Source: CAZILN01 sp964540005
GTDB taxonomy: Bacteria > Bacteroidota > Bacteroidia > Bacteroidales > SM23-62
Reading direction: 5' to 3'
Length of the DNA: 18,333 nt
Assembly (NCBI GenBank): GCA_964540005.1
Contig: CAZILN010000375.1
Coordinates: 1 to 18,333 of the forward strand
The notes below the pieces were generated by a model. That model ran no database searches. It was not told the DNA's origin and saw only the letters and a program-made list of their open reading frames with translations. The first letter of the stretch is position 1. The number at the start of each line of letters is the position of its first letter. The position numbers and the translations under genes were made by a program. Positions 1 through 7,966 of the stretch are shown here, one piece after another.

Positions 1-26
1 TGACAATAAATTATACTCTATAAGCA

Positions 27-743
27 ATGGAAATTGATTTCAGCAAGTATAAGATTATGCTCGTCGATGACGAGAAAGATGTTCTTGAGTTCATGAGCTA
101 CAATCTGAAAAAAGAAAATTTCCAGGTGCTTACCTGTAATAACGGAGAAGAAGCAATAGAAATGGCAAAAAAGTTCCGGCCTCATTTAATTCTTCTCGAT
201 ATAATGATGCCTGAACTGGACGGGGTTGAAACTTGTGAGATTCTTAAAACCATACCGGAACTGAGGAATACCATAATAGCCTTCCTTTCTGCTTTGGGAG
301 GAGATTTCTCTGTCATAGCAGGATTCGAGGCCGGGGCCGATGATTATATTACCAAACCCATTAAGCCTAAAGTCCTGATTAAGAAGATCACAGCCATGCT
401 GAAACGATGGAGGGATTTTGATGATATAAGCGATAAGGATCAAAAGCTGGTTGTAAGCAATGATCTCGTTATCGACAGGGAGCGGTTTCTGGTTGTATTG
501 AGGGGAAAGGACCTGTTTCTTCCCAAGAAAGAATTCGAACTACTGGAACTGCTCATTTCAAAACCGCAGAAAGTCTTTACCAGGGAGGAAATATATCATG
601 CGATCTGGGGTGATAAGATCATTGTGGGTGACAGGACCATCGATGTGCATATCAGAAAACTGCGTGGTAAGATAGGCGAGGAATATATATACACCATTAA
701 GGGAGTAGGCTACAAATTTGTAGATCCCAAAGAGGCTAAATAA
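27..743 (+). CDS. OmpR/PhoB-family response regulator
   Basis: This is a two-component response regulator of 238 residues, the normal length for the OmpR/PhoB family. The receiver domain (about 9-125) has the acidic pair D14/D15, the phospho-acceptor D58 in LLDIMMPELDG, S88 at the usual Ser/Thr switch position and K110 followed by Pro. A winged-helix DNA-binding domain follows (about 139-235), with a recognition-helix segment DRTIDVHIRKLRGKI and the terminal wing YTIKGVGYKF. The cognate histidine kinase is not visible and may lie upstream. The gene converges on two phosphate transporters. Their upstream regions carry paired 11-bp units with PhoB-operator geometry, so a PhoB-like role in phosphate starvation is inferred. 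Family assignment is secure; the regulon is not proven. Confidence 0.93.
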   Translation: MEIDFSKYKIMLVDDEKDVLEFMSYNLKKENFQVLTCNNGEEAIEMAKKFRPHLILLDIMMPELDGVETCEILKTIPELRNTIIAFLSALGGDFSVIAGFEAGADDYITKPIKPKVLIKKITAMLKRWRDFDDISDKDQKLVVSNDLVIDRERFLVVLRGKDLFLPKKEFELLELLISKPQKVFTREEIYHAIWGDKIIVGDRTIDVHIRKLRGKIGEEYIYTIKGVGYKFVDPKEAK

Positions 744-793
744 ACCGGGATTTCTCAAGGATCTTTATTCAGGGTCAGTTTACATGTTAAGGC

Positions 794-3067
794 TTAACGA
801 AATGTTTTAGAAATTTTACTGTTTTCCCTGTTGTGAATCAGGAAGTCACGCTGAGCCTTTATCAACTTGACGGTACTCAATATCAGGTTTCTTGATTCGT
901 TTAAAAATCCAAGATATAATATACTGTTCTTTGTTCCGGCCTCCTGCTTTTTAATTCTTTTTAACTGTTTGGTCCGAAGATCTTCAATAAATGTGACAAC
1001 ATCATTCTCCTTTTTCATGATTTTGTCAATATTTTCAAATTTCCCATCCTTCAGTAGTTTCAGGGTAGAATTAAAAAAGTCTGAGATCAATTCCCTGAAA
1101 TGTCCCAGTTCCTTTTTCTGCTCATCAATCAACGGGGGGTGGTTGTTATCTATATATTCAAAAATTGGTTGGACACTGTTTGTCAGACTATATCCTATTT
1201 CACTCATATGGTCAATGACCTGGACATAATAATGACTCGTGTCAACATCGTCTTCCTTCAGTTTAATGATGGTTTTATGAATGCTGTTTTTTTCTTTTTT
1301 TATTTTCTGGTTAACATCTTTAACATCTTTAAGTGCTTTTTTAATTTTCTTTCTTTTTAATTCCGGATAACCGTCAATGATATGGTTATAGATACTGGAA
1401 ATAGCACTGAAAGTATTTATAAGCTTTATATTACACGATTCAAGCACCGAGGCCCCTGAAAGTTCACCTTCGGGACTTTCCTGCAGGTCACGTAACATGG
1501 CATCATCTCTTTTTTTGTGAACGCGGTGAGTTTTATAGAATACAAGTATCACTACAGGAATGATCAAAGCAACTACGAATATCTGGCCCCAGTGAATCAG
1601 AAGGGCAATAATAAAGGATACAGCGAAAGCACAAAAAGCAGTAAAAAACCAGCCCCCAATTACAGTAACCACGCCGGACACTCTGTAAACAGCACTTTCG
1701 CGTCCCCAGGCCCCATCTGAGAGAGAGGTCCCCATAGCAACCATAAAAGTAACGTAGGTTGTGGATAAGGGCAGTTTTAAGGAAGTAGCAAATGATATCA
1801 GTATACTCGCAACTACAAGGTTCACAGAGGCTCTCACCAGGTCAAAGGATATACCTTCCTTTTGTTCTGTTTTTTTGAAGGGTTTCTGATCGAAACGTCT
1901 TTTCATAAAATGGTGAACTGATTGAGGTATTATCCGTTCAAGAATGTTGCTCATTCCTACCGTTCCGCGCACAATCCCCCGGGCCAGTAATGAAGATTCG
2001 AAGCGCTCATAACCTTCATCCTGACGACTGAGGTTTAATTCAGTGGCTGTGACAGAACGTGCCTTTTTTGAGGTCCATAAAGCAAGGACCATTATGGCAC
2101 CGGCAATAAGCAGAAACAGTGTGGGAGTCTGAACCTTCCCCTGAAGGACTACCATCGCGATCTGTGAAGGATCCGTTGCAGCGGATGCCTGAAATGTTTT
2201 GAATGATTCGAGTCCGGCTAGTGGTACTCCGATAAAGTTTACCAGGTCATTTCCTGCGAATGCCATGGCTAGTGCAAAGGTTCCGACCAGCACAATAAAT
2301 TTCAATATGTTGAACCTGAAGAACCAGTGCAGGACCTGAAGCAAGATAGTCCATCCTATGAAACTGAGACCAATTATCATAAATGAGTGTGCCTTAATCC
2401 ATGCAACGGAATCCGCATTCATGAATGAGGACCCCTTGGCGCCTTTTACCAGGATGAAATAGGTAATGGCTGAAATGGCAACACCACCCCAGACAGCACC
2501 AAAATACTTATATGACCTGCGGATATCAAAGGAAAAAACCATCCTGATAAGGAATTGAATAATCATTCCAACAGTAAAGGCAATTATAACAGAAAGCAGA
2601 ATTCCTGAAATAATCAGCAATGCCGAACTTGTGTTAATGTAAGTGCTCATTTCACCCCAGGAATCACCGGTTGAAAGGATCTTCATCATGGATATGGCAA
2701 CTGCTGCTCCCAGCAATTCGAAAACTATCGAAACAGTAGTAGAAGTAGGTAATGCAAAGGTGTTGAAGAAGTCGAGCAGAAGGATATCGGTCACCATAAC
2801 AGCAAGAAAAATGATCATTATCTCGCTGAACATGAACTGTTCGGGATGAAAGATGCCCTTCCTGGCCACTTCCATCATTCCGCTCGAAAATGTTGCTCCC
2901 ACAAGTATACCAAGTGCAGCAATAAGCATGATGATTTTAAAGGGAGCTGCTTTGGAACCGATAGAAGAATTAAGGAAATTTACAGCGTCGTTGCTGACAC
3001 CCACAACCAGGTCGGAGACTGCTAAAGCTATGAGTATGAAGACAATCAGCAGGTAGAAAAACTCCAT
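794..3067 (-). CDS. pit: PiT-family inorganic phosphate transporter with C-terminal PhoU-like domain (copy 1)
   Basis: This inner-membrane phosphate permease of 757 residues belongs to the PHO4/PiT family. Two PiT signature copies are visible: GVSNDAVNFLNSSIGS near residues 23-38 and FAGNDLVNFIGVPLAG near 270-285. Each half also has an STT motif (PTSTTVSIV near 106-114 and LPLSTTYVT near 432-440). Many hydrophobic segments run to about residue 512. The rest (about 540-745) is charged and helical and resembles PhoU, which explains the length compared with roughly 500 residues for a plain bacterial PiT. The ATG start is followed directly by the first membrane helix. The gene is a tandem paralogue of the next one and converges with the response regulator. 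A Pho-box-like repeat lies about 70 bp upstream of its start. Confidence 0.93.
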   Translation of the reverse strand: MEFFYLLIVFILIALAVSDLVVGVSNDAVNFLNSSIGSKAAPFKIIMLIAALGILVGATFSSGMMEVARKGIFHPEQFMFSEIMIIFLAVMVTDILLLDFFNTFALPTSTTVSIVFELLGAAVAISMMKILSTGDSWGEMSTYINTSSALLIISGILLSVIIAFTVGMIIQFLIRMVFSFDIRRSYKYFGAVWGGVAISAITYFILVKGAKGSSFMNADSVAWIKAHSFMIIGLSFIGWTILLQVLHWFFRFNILKFIVLVGTFALAMAFAGNDLVNFIGVPLAGLESFKTFQASAATDPSQIAMVVLQGKVQTPTLFLLIAGAIMVLALWTSKKARSVTATELNLSRQDEGYERFESSLLARGIVRGTVGMSNILERIIPQSVHHFMKRRFDQKPFKKTEQKEGISFDLVRASVNLVVASILISFATSLKLPLSTTYVTFMVAMGTSLSDGAWGRESAVYRVSGVVTVIGGWFFTAFCAFAVSFIIALLIHWGQIFVVALIIPVVILVFYKTHRVHKKRDDAMLRDLQESPEGELSGASVLESCNIKLINTFSAISSIYNHIIDGYPELKRKKIKKALKDVKDVNQKIKKEKNSIHKTIIKLKEDDVDTSHYYVQVIDHMSEIGYSLTNSVQPIFEYIDNNHPPLIDEQKKELGHFRELISDFFNSTLKLLKDGKFENIDKIMKKENDVVTFIEDLRTKQLKRIKKQEAGTKNSILYLGFLNESRNLILSTVKLIKAQRDFLIHNRENSKISKTFR

Positions 3068-3125
3068 ATATTTATTTTACTCTTAAAGTTTGGTGTAAAA
3101 GTAAAGCCTATTTTTATTAATTCCG

Positions 3126-3180
3126 GATTTGGGTATTAAATTTACGTTAATCTCATCATATTTTTATGTAAATTCTTTTT
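3126..3180 (-). promoter_or_regulatory. Pho-box-like 11-bp direct repeats upstream of pit copy 1
   Basis: Read on the plus strand in 11-bp steps, units 2 and 4 are TAAATTTACGT (3137-3147) and TATTTTTATGT (3159-3169), 22 bp apart. The block aligns without gaps with the block upstream of the second pit gene, and the half-sites match better (9/11 and 10/11) than the unit between them (6/11). It lies 70 bp from the start codon. A minus-strand -7-like TAGGCTTTAC runs from 3110 to 3101, so the repeats would sit over and upstream of the -33 region. That is the arrangement for PhoB-type activation. The binder is inferred. Confidence 0.6.
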
Positions 3181-3225
3181 TATTTCCCCTTAAATTTCAA
3201 TTGATACCAATGTTTGTTGGGAGTG

Positions 3226-5532
3226 CTATCGGGATTGCTGGTTCACTATCACAGCCTCCTGCTTTACTGTCTCAGCTGATTTTCCGTTTTTCAGGTTATG
3301 CACAAGGAAGCTACCCTGGGCTTTTATCAGCTTGGCAGTATTAAGGAACAGATTTTTTGATTCGTTGAGAAATCCAAGATACAGTATACTGTTCTTTGTA
3401 CTGGCCACCTGATTCTTAATTCGTTTTATCTGATTTTTCTGCAGGTTTTCTATTACATTGACAATATCATTTTCTTTCTTCAGAAATTTGTCCAGGTTAT
3501 CGTAGTCGCTGATTTTTAATAATTTCAAAGTTGAATCGAAGAAATCCGAGGTCATTTTTCTGAACGTGTCCAACTCTCTGATTTGTTCTTCAGCTAAGGG
3601 GGGATGGTTGTTATCTATGTATTCAAATATCGGCATTGTACAATAGGTGAGGCAATGTCCGATTTCTCTCATATGATCAATAACCAGGAAATAAAAATGG
3701 CCTGTCTCAACATCATCATCCTTGAGTTTTATTATGGTTTTTTGAATACTGTTCTTTTCCTCTTTAAGGATTTGGTTTATCTCATGGATGTCTTTGAGGG
3801 CCTTTTTGATTTTCTTTCTCTTGAGCTCTGAATAACCGTCAAGGACCAGGTCGTAGATTTTCAGAACAGAGATGAAAGTTTTTATGATTTTATTATTGCA
3901 TGATTCGAGAACACTTGCTCCGGTTATCTCACCTTCTGAACTTTCCTGCATGGCGAGATTAATGGCATCGTCTCTTTTTCGGTGCACGGAAGAGGATTTA
4001 ATAAAAAGAAGGATAACAAGTGGAACAACTACCAAAACTGTGATCAAATGTCCCCAGTAAATTAGAAGGGCCATGACGAAGGCTAAGGTAAAAGCACACA
4101 GAGCCGTAAAGAACCATCCGGCGATGACGATTATCACTCCGGATACTCTGTAAACTGCGCTCTCACGGCCCCAGGCACCGTCTGCAAGAGAACTTCCCAT
4201 GGCAACCATGAAGGTAACATAGGTCGTTGATAAGGGTAGCTTTAAGGAAGTAGCAAAAGAAATCAATGCACTTGCAACAACAAGTATTACAGAAGCTCGC
4301 ACGAGGTCAAATGAGATACCCTCCTTTTGTTTTAATTTTTTATAAGGTTTCTGATCGAATCTTTTCTTAAGGAATTTTTTGAAAGAGATGGGCAAGGTTC
4401 TTTCAACAATACCGTTAAAATTCACTGTTCCACGAACAATCCTGCGAGCAAGCAAAGAAGATTCAAAACGTTCGAAACCTTCTTCCTGCCTGCTGAGATT
4501 TAAGGTCGTTGCGGTAACGGAACGTGCTTTTTTTGAGGTCCACAGGGCATATACCATGATCAAGCCTGAAACAAGCAGAAACAGGGTAGGAGTCCTCACG
4601 GCACCTTGCAGGTCAGACATAGCAAATAATGAAGGATCTGAAACTGAACTTGCCTGGAATAATCTGAAGGATTCGAGTCCTGCCAGCGGTACACCTATAA
4701 AATTAACCAGGTCATTCCCTGCAAATGCCATGGCAAGTGCAAAAGTTCCGACAAACACAATGAATCTGAAAATATTGAAACGGAAGAGCCAGTATAGAAC
4801 CTGCAGGATGATGGTCCATCCAACAAAACTAATGCCAATGATCATAAAGGCATGTTCCTTTACCCATGCTATATTATCTGCAGTCAGGAAGGAGGACCCT
4901 TTGGCACCTTTGATTAGAATAAAGTAAGTAATGGCTGATATGGAGATGCCTCCCCAGATGGCACCGAAATACTTACCAGATTTCTGGAAATCGAATGAAA
5001 AAATCAGCCGAATAATGTATTGAATGATCATTCCTATGGTGAAAGCAATGACAACAGACAACAGGATTCCCGTAATTATCAGAAGTGCAGAGCTTGTGTT
5101 AATGTAATTACTCATTTCTGAGAAGGAGGCTCCGGTCTTCAGTATTTTCATCATAGTTACTGCCACAGCTGCTCCCAGAAGCCCAAAAACAATGGAAACG
5201 GTGGTAGAGGTCGGCATGGCAAAAGTGTTGAAAAAGTCAAGCAGGATGATGTTGGCCAACATAACGGCCAGAAAAATGACCATTATCTCACTGAACCAGA
5301 ACATTCCAGGATGAAAGATACCCTTCCTGGCAACTTCCATCATTCCACTTGAGAAGGTAGCGCCAACAATAATACCTATGGCAGCAATGATCATTATAAC
5401 TTTGAATGGAGCAACTTTGGAACCTATGGAAGAATTGAGAAAATTTACAGCATCGTTACTTACTCCTATCACCAGGACTAAAACTGCCAGAATAATCAGA
5501 AGGATGACAGCTGCCAGGTAAAATATTTCCAT
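3226..5532 (-). CDS. pit: PiT-family inorganic phosphate transporter with C-terminal PhoU-like domain (copy 2)
   Basis: This 768-residue PiT permease is a tandem paralogue of the neighbouring transporter, with long stretches nearly identical by eye. It has the same architecture: GVSNDAVNFLNSSIGS near the N-terminus, FAGNDLVNFIGVPLAG in the second half, two STT motifs, membrane helices to about residue 512, and a helical PhoU-like C-terminal domain. The C-terminus carries about 12 extra residues ending NQQSR. Divergence is greater in the PhoU-like part than in the membrane part. The two copies are separated by 158 bp. That gap contains a promoter region matching this gene's own upstream region, so the duplication probably included the promoter. 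Phosphate uptake is secure at family level. Whether the PhoU part gates transport or signals to the regulator is unknown. Confidence 0.93.
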   Translation of the reverse strand: MEIFYLAAVILLIILAVLVLVIGVSNDAVNFLNSSIGSKVAPFKVIMIIAAIGIIVGATFSSGMMEVARKGIFHPGMFWFSEIMVIFLAVMLANIILLDFFNTFAMPTSTTVSIVFGLLGAAVAVTMMKILKTGASFSEMSNYINTSSALLIITGILLSVVIAFTIGMIIQYIIRLIFSFDFQKSGKYFGAIWGGISISAITYFILIKGAKGSSFLTADNIAWVKEHAFMIIGISFVGWTIILQVLYWLFRFNIFRFIVFVGTFALAMAFAGNDLVNFIGVPLAGLESFRLFQASSVSDPSLFAMSDLQGAVRTPTLFLLVSGLIMVYALWTSKKARSVTATTLNLSRQEEGFERFESSLLARRIVRGTVNFNGIVERTLPISFKKFLKKRFDQKPYKKLKQKEGISFDLVRASVILVVASALISFATSLKLPLSTTYVTFMVAMGSSLADGAWGRESAVYRVSGVIIVIAGWFFTALCAFTLAFVMALLIYWGHLITVLVVVPLVILLFIKSSSVHRKRDDAINLAMQESSEGEITGASVLESCNNKIIKTFISVLKIYDLVLDGYSELKRKKIKKALKDIHEINQILKEEKNSIQKTIIKLKDDDVETGHFYFLVIDHMREIGHCLTYCTMPIFEYIDNNHPPLAEEQIRELDTFRKMTSDFFDSTLKLLKISDYDNLDKFLKKENDIVNVIENLQKNQIKRIKNQVASTKNSILYLGFLNESKNLFLNTAKLIKAQGSFLVHNLKNGKSAETVKQEAVIVNQQSR

Positions 5533-5589
5533 CTATAATAAGACTTAAGGAATAATATATAAAGATAAACGGTATTCTATGTAATTCAG

Positions 5590-5644
5590 GATTTGAATGT
5601 TAATTTTATGTTAAGCCAAGCGTAATTTTATGTAAACTTTTCTT
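5590..5644 (-). promoter_or_regulatory. Pho-box-like 11-bp direct repeats upstream of pit copy 2
   Basis: The 11-mer TAATTTTATGT occurs identically at 5601-5611 and 5623-5633, exactly 22 bp apart. It is preceded by the related unit GATTTGAATGT (5590-5600). The block is 69 bp upstream of the start, against 70 bp in the paralogue. A -7-like TACCGTTTAT is read on the minus strand from 5574 to 5565, again matching the paralogue's position. Two-turn direct repeats overlapping the -33 region are typical of PhoB-type operators. Part of the similarity may reflect the gene duplication itself. Confidence 0.62.
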
Positions 5645-5859
5645 CGCAATTTTCCTGAGTCTTAATCGATGCGAATGCAGGAGATGCCGGAATTATTCTA
5701 ATTGGCATTTATTTCCTGGATATCCGTTTCTTAAGCAGGTAGTAATCCTTAACAGAACCGTGAATTTATTTAACTAATCTGTCTCATACACGTATTAATC
5801 ATTTCTGAAGGAGTTAATAAACGGCAGTAATTACACGATTATTTCTAAGCTGAAAAGCA
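5645..5859. other. Intergenic stretch between divergent pit and ggt, no gene seen
   Basis: Together with the operator block this makes a 352-bp gap between divergent genes. The first 50 bp or so still show weak similarity to the sequence upstream of the other pit gene, suggesting a remnant of the tandem duplication. I see no ORF with coding character, no terminator and no strong repeat here. Confidence 0.6.
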
Positions 5860-5867
5860 TATTTTTG
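5860..5867 (+). promoter_or_regulatory. Possible -7 element for ggt (TATTTTTG)
   Basis: TATTTTTG matches the Bacteroidota -7 consensus TAnnTTTG and lies 17 bp before the ATG, which would give a leader of only about 11 nt. No TTTG-like -33 element is found at the expected distance, so this is a weak call. Confidence 0.3.
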
Positions 5868-5884
5868 AATAAATTAATTTCATT

Positions 5885-7576
5885 ATGATACGACTCGTTT
5901 TATTCAGTTCAATACTTGTATTTCTGACCGGTTCATGTAACCTGGCTCAGCATGATCATGCTCTCGGCCTGATTGCTGATAGCGCTATGGTTGTAAGTGC
6001 TCATCCTGAAGCCAGCAGGATAGGGGCAGGGATACTTAAAGAGGGAGGTAATGCCGTGGATGCTGCCGTGGCTGTCCAACTGGCACTGGCGGTTTGTTAC
6101 CCTACAGCAGGTAATATTGGCGGAGGGGGATTTATGGTAGCCAGGTTCAATGATGGAAGCCTTGATGCCATTGACTACCGGGAGAAGGCTGCAGCAAATG
6201 CCTCCAGGGATATGTTCCTGGATGGATCCGGACAGGTAATCGAAGATGAGAGCACCTACAGTTATAAAGCGGTCGGGGTACCCGGGACGATAGACGGGAT
6301 CATTAAGATGCATGAGAGATACGGGAACCTGTCATATGATAGGATCATACAGCCGTCAATAGACCTCGCAAAGAAGGGATTTCCGATAACAGAAAAACAG
6401 GCAGCTTCTCTGAATGCTGTACGCGAGGATTTTATCAGGTATAATCGGGTATTACCACCTTATGTAAAGGATAGCCTGTGGAAGGCGGGTGATATTCTAA
6501 TCCTGGAAGACCTTGGACATACACTTGAGCTGATCCGTGATAATGGGAGGGACGGGATGTATGCTGGTGAGGTTGCAGTTCGCATAGCAGAGGAAATGGC
6601 GCTGCAGGGAGGACTTATAACAGAGGAAGACCTGTCAGCATACAGTGCCGTATTCAGGAAACCCGTTACAGGTAACTATAAGCAATACAGGATCATATCC
6701 ATGTCACCTCCCTCCAGCGGCGGTATTGCACTTATCCAGCTGATGAATATGATGGAACCCTATCCATTGAAAGAGTATGGATTTCATTCCGCACAGGCTG
6801 TTCACCTGATGGTTGAGGCCGAGCGCCTGGTCTATGCAGACCGCTCGGAACACCTGGGGGATCCCGATTATTTTCCTGTACCGGTAAATGATCTGCTGGC
6901 TCCCGGATACCTGACAGAGAGGATGTCATCCTTTGATCCGGATAAGGCCTTAAAATCAGCAGACATTACCCCCGGCAGTTTTACACCTGCTGAAAGTGAA
7001 GAAACAACTCATTTTTCAATCGTCGATGCTGCAGGCAATGCCGTGGCAGGTACAACAACACTCAACAGGGGATACGGGTCCAGGATAGTTATACCGGGAA
7101 CAGGGATCATACTGAACAACGAGATGGATGATTTCAGTGTCAAACCGGGAGTTCCCAATTCATATGGGCTGATCGGGGGTGAAGCCAATTCTATACATCC
7201 GGGTAAACGAATGCTCAGTTCAATGACCCCCAGCATAATTGAAGAAGAGGGCAGGCTTTTGATGGTTTTGGGGTCCCCGGGCGGGGCCACCATCATTACT
7301 TCAGTATTTCAGACTGTACTGAATGTGCTTGAATTTGATATGAGCATGCAGGAGGCCGTAAGGGCTGCCCGTTTCCACCACCAGTGGCTGCCCGATGCAA
7401 TTATCTGTGAAGAAAATGGTCTCCCGCAGCAGGTTATTGATGAACTCGAAGGCAAGGGTCATGTTTTCAGCTACAGATCCTCAATAGGCCGTGTGGATGC
7501 TATACTTGTGAACCGGGACGGGAGCCTGGAGGGCGGAGCCGACCCGCGGGGCGACGACCGCGCAGTGGGGTATTAA
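5885..7576 (+). CDS. ggt: Gamma-glutamyltransferase (GGT), secreted or lipoprotein
   Basis: This 563-residue N-terminal-nucleophile enzyme hydrolyses or transfers the gamma-glutamyl group of glutathione and related peptides outside the cytoplasm. It is made as a proenzyme that cleaves itself before the catalytic Thr, here T374 in EETTHFS. Other family motifs are present: R99 in DYREK (substrate carboxylate), the GGGG loop near 79-82, TTTLN near 390-394, NNEMDDFS near 411-418, MLSSMTPS near 443-450, and the oxyanion segment GSPGG at 463-467. Residues 1-18 form a hydrophobic signal ending TGSC. This may be a lipobox with C18 as lipid site, although the usual Leu at -3 is Thr. The gene stands alone between a divergent transporter and a convergent TPR gene. 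Its 3' region holds unusual structured repeats. Confidence 0.95.
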   Translation: MIRLVLFSSILVFLTGSCNLAQHDHALGLIADSAMVVSAHPEASRIGAGILKEGGNAVDAAVAVQLALAVCYPTAGNIGGGGFMVARFNDGSLDAIDYREKAAANASRDMFLDGSGQVIEDESTYSYKAVGVPGTIDGIIKMHERYGNLSYDRIIQPSIDLAKKGFPITEKQAASLNAVREDFIRYNRVLPPYVKDSLWKAGDILILEDLGHTLELIRDNGRDGMYAGEVAVRIAEEMALQGGLITEEDLSAYSAVFRKPVTGNYKQYRIISMSPPSSGGIALIQLMNMMEPYPLKEYGFHSAQAVHLMVEAERLVYADRSEHLGDPDYFPVPVNDLLAPGYLTERMSSFDPDKALKSADITPGSFTPAESEETTHFSIVDAAGNAVAGTTTLNRGYGSRIVIPGTGIILNNEMDDFSVKPGVPNSYGLIGGEANSIHPGKRMLSSMTPSIIEEEGRLLMVLGSPGGATIITSVFQTVLNVLEFDMSMQEAVRAARFHHQWLPDAIICEENGLPQQVIDELEGKGHVFSYRSSIGRVDAILVNRDGSLEGGADPRGDDRAVGY

Positions 7577-7615
7577 AAGAGAAAAGGATATTTGATGCTG
7601 CAATAGATTGATTAT

Positions 7616-7682
7616 ATATTGGATTATTAATACTCCACTACAACATTGCATGTTGTCAGGTGTCGTATTAACAATCCAATAT
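7616..7682 (+). repeat. Structured palindromic element, copy A
   Basis: This is a 67-bp imperfect palindrome. The outer arms ATATTGGATT (7616-7625) and AATCCAATAT (7673-7682) pair perfectly. An inner hairpin pairs CAACAT (7641-7646) with ATGTTG (7650-7655) around the loop TGC. CAC (7636-7638) can pair with GTG (7660-7662). Positions 7626-7667 align without gaps, 74 bp further on, to copy B, with 15 identical bases (TTGTCAGGTGTCGTA) on the 3' side of the hairpin. Function is unknown. Confidence 0.6.
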
Positions 7683-7696
7683 TTCTCCGGCTGGAA

Positions 7697-7760
7697 AATA
7701 TTAAAACTTCACTGCAGTACTTTGTATTGTCAGGTGTCGTAATACTATCCATACAATATT
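7697..7760 (+). repeat. Structured palindromic element, copy B
   Basis: This is the second copy of the element, with period 74. The inner hairpin is CAGTAC (7715-7720), loop TTT, GTATTG (7724-7729), followed by the same TTGTCAGGTGTCGTA ending at 7741. Compared with copy A, two base pairs in the stem changed on both sides (C-G to T-A and T-A to C-G). Two others changed from A-T to G-T, which still pairs in plus-strand RNA. The outer AATATT arms (7697-7702 and 7755-7760) are shorter than in copy A. Confidence 0.6.
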
Positions 7761-7834
7761 CTGGCGGTCAAATTCCCTTTTCTCATTTATTTTTAACGCG
7801 GTAGAAGATAACAGGAATAAAAGGATAGTATATA

Positions 7835-7871
7835 TGAGGCCTGATGCCTCACAGCTTTTCTTTTTCTTTCT
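7835..7871 (+). terminator. Rho-independent-like terminator on the ggt strand
   Basis: TGAGGC (7835-7840) pairs with GCCTCA (7846-7851) around CTGAT. After CAGC comes a T-rich run with only a few C residues (7856-7871). The four-base gap between stem and T run makes it weaker than a textbook terminator. It would end a transcript containing the two structured elements upstream, either the ggt 3' UTR or a separate small RNA. Confidence 0.45.
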
Positions 7872-7893
7872 AACACGGGAAAGTACACCTGGA

Positions 7894-7964
7894 ATGTAAT
7901 GGATAGTATATATTCTGCATGACATCGCGCAGCTATGTAACAGAATATATACTATCCATTACAT
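7894..7964. repeat. Perfect 24-bp inverted repeat between ggt and the TPR gene
   Basis: The arm at 7894-7917 is perfectly complementary to 7941-7964, with a 23-base spacer in which ACAT (7922-7925) and ATGT (7935-7938) can also pair. The repeat starts 3 bp beyond the stop codon of the minus-strand TPR gene and has no T run on either side. Part of the arm, GGATAGTATATAT, also occurs at 7823-7835 just before the terminator-like hairpin. It could act as a transcript-end hairpin, a protein-binding site or a remnant of a small mobile element. Confidence 0.7.
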
Positions 7965-7966
7965 CA

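Noticed and set aside
786..798. GTTAAG-G-CTTAAC palindrome at the end of pit copy 1 as a terminator
   Set aside because: Arms of six bases with a one-base centre cannot form a hairpin loop, and no T run follows; it may be chance.
4379..4927. 182-codon open frame on the plus strand
   Set aside because: It lies antisense inside the second phosphate transporter, whose family motifs are clear; the translated sequence has no domain character and no promoter.
7600..7964. CRISPR array
   Set aside because: Only two copies of one repeat with diverged stems and palindromes of different sequence follow; there is no regular spacer pattern and no cas gene.
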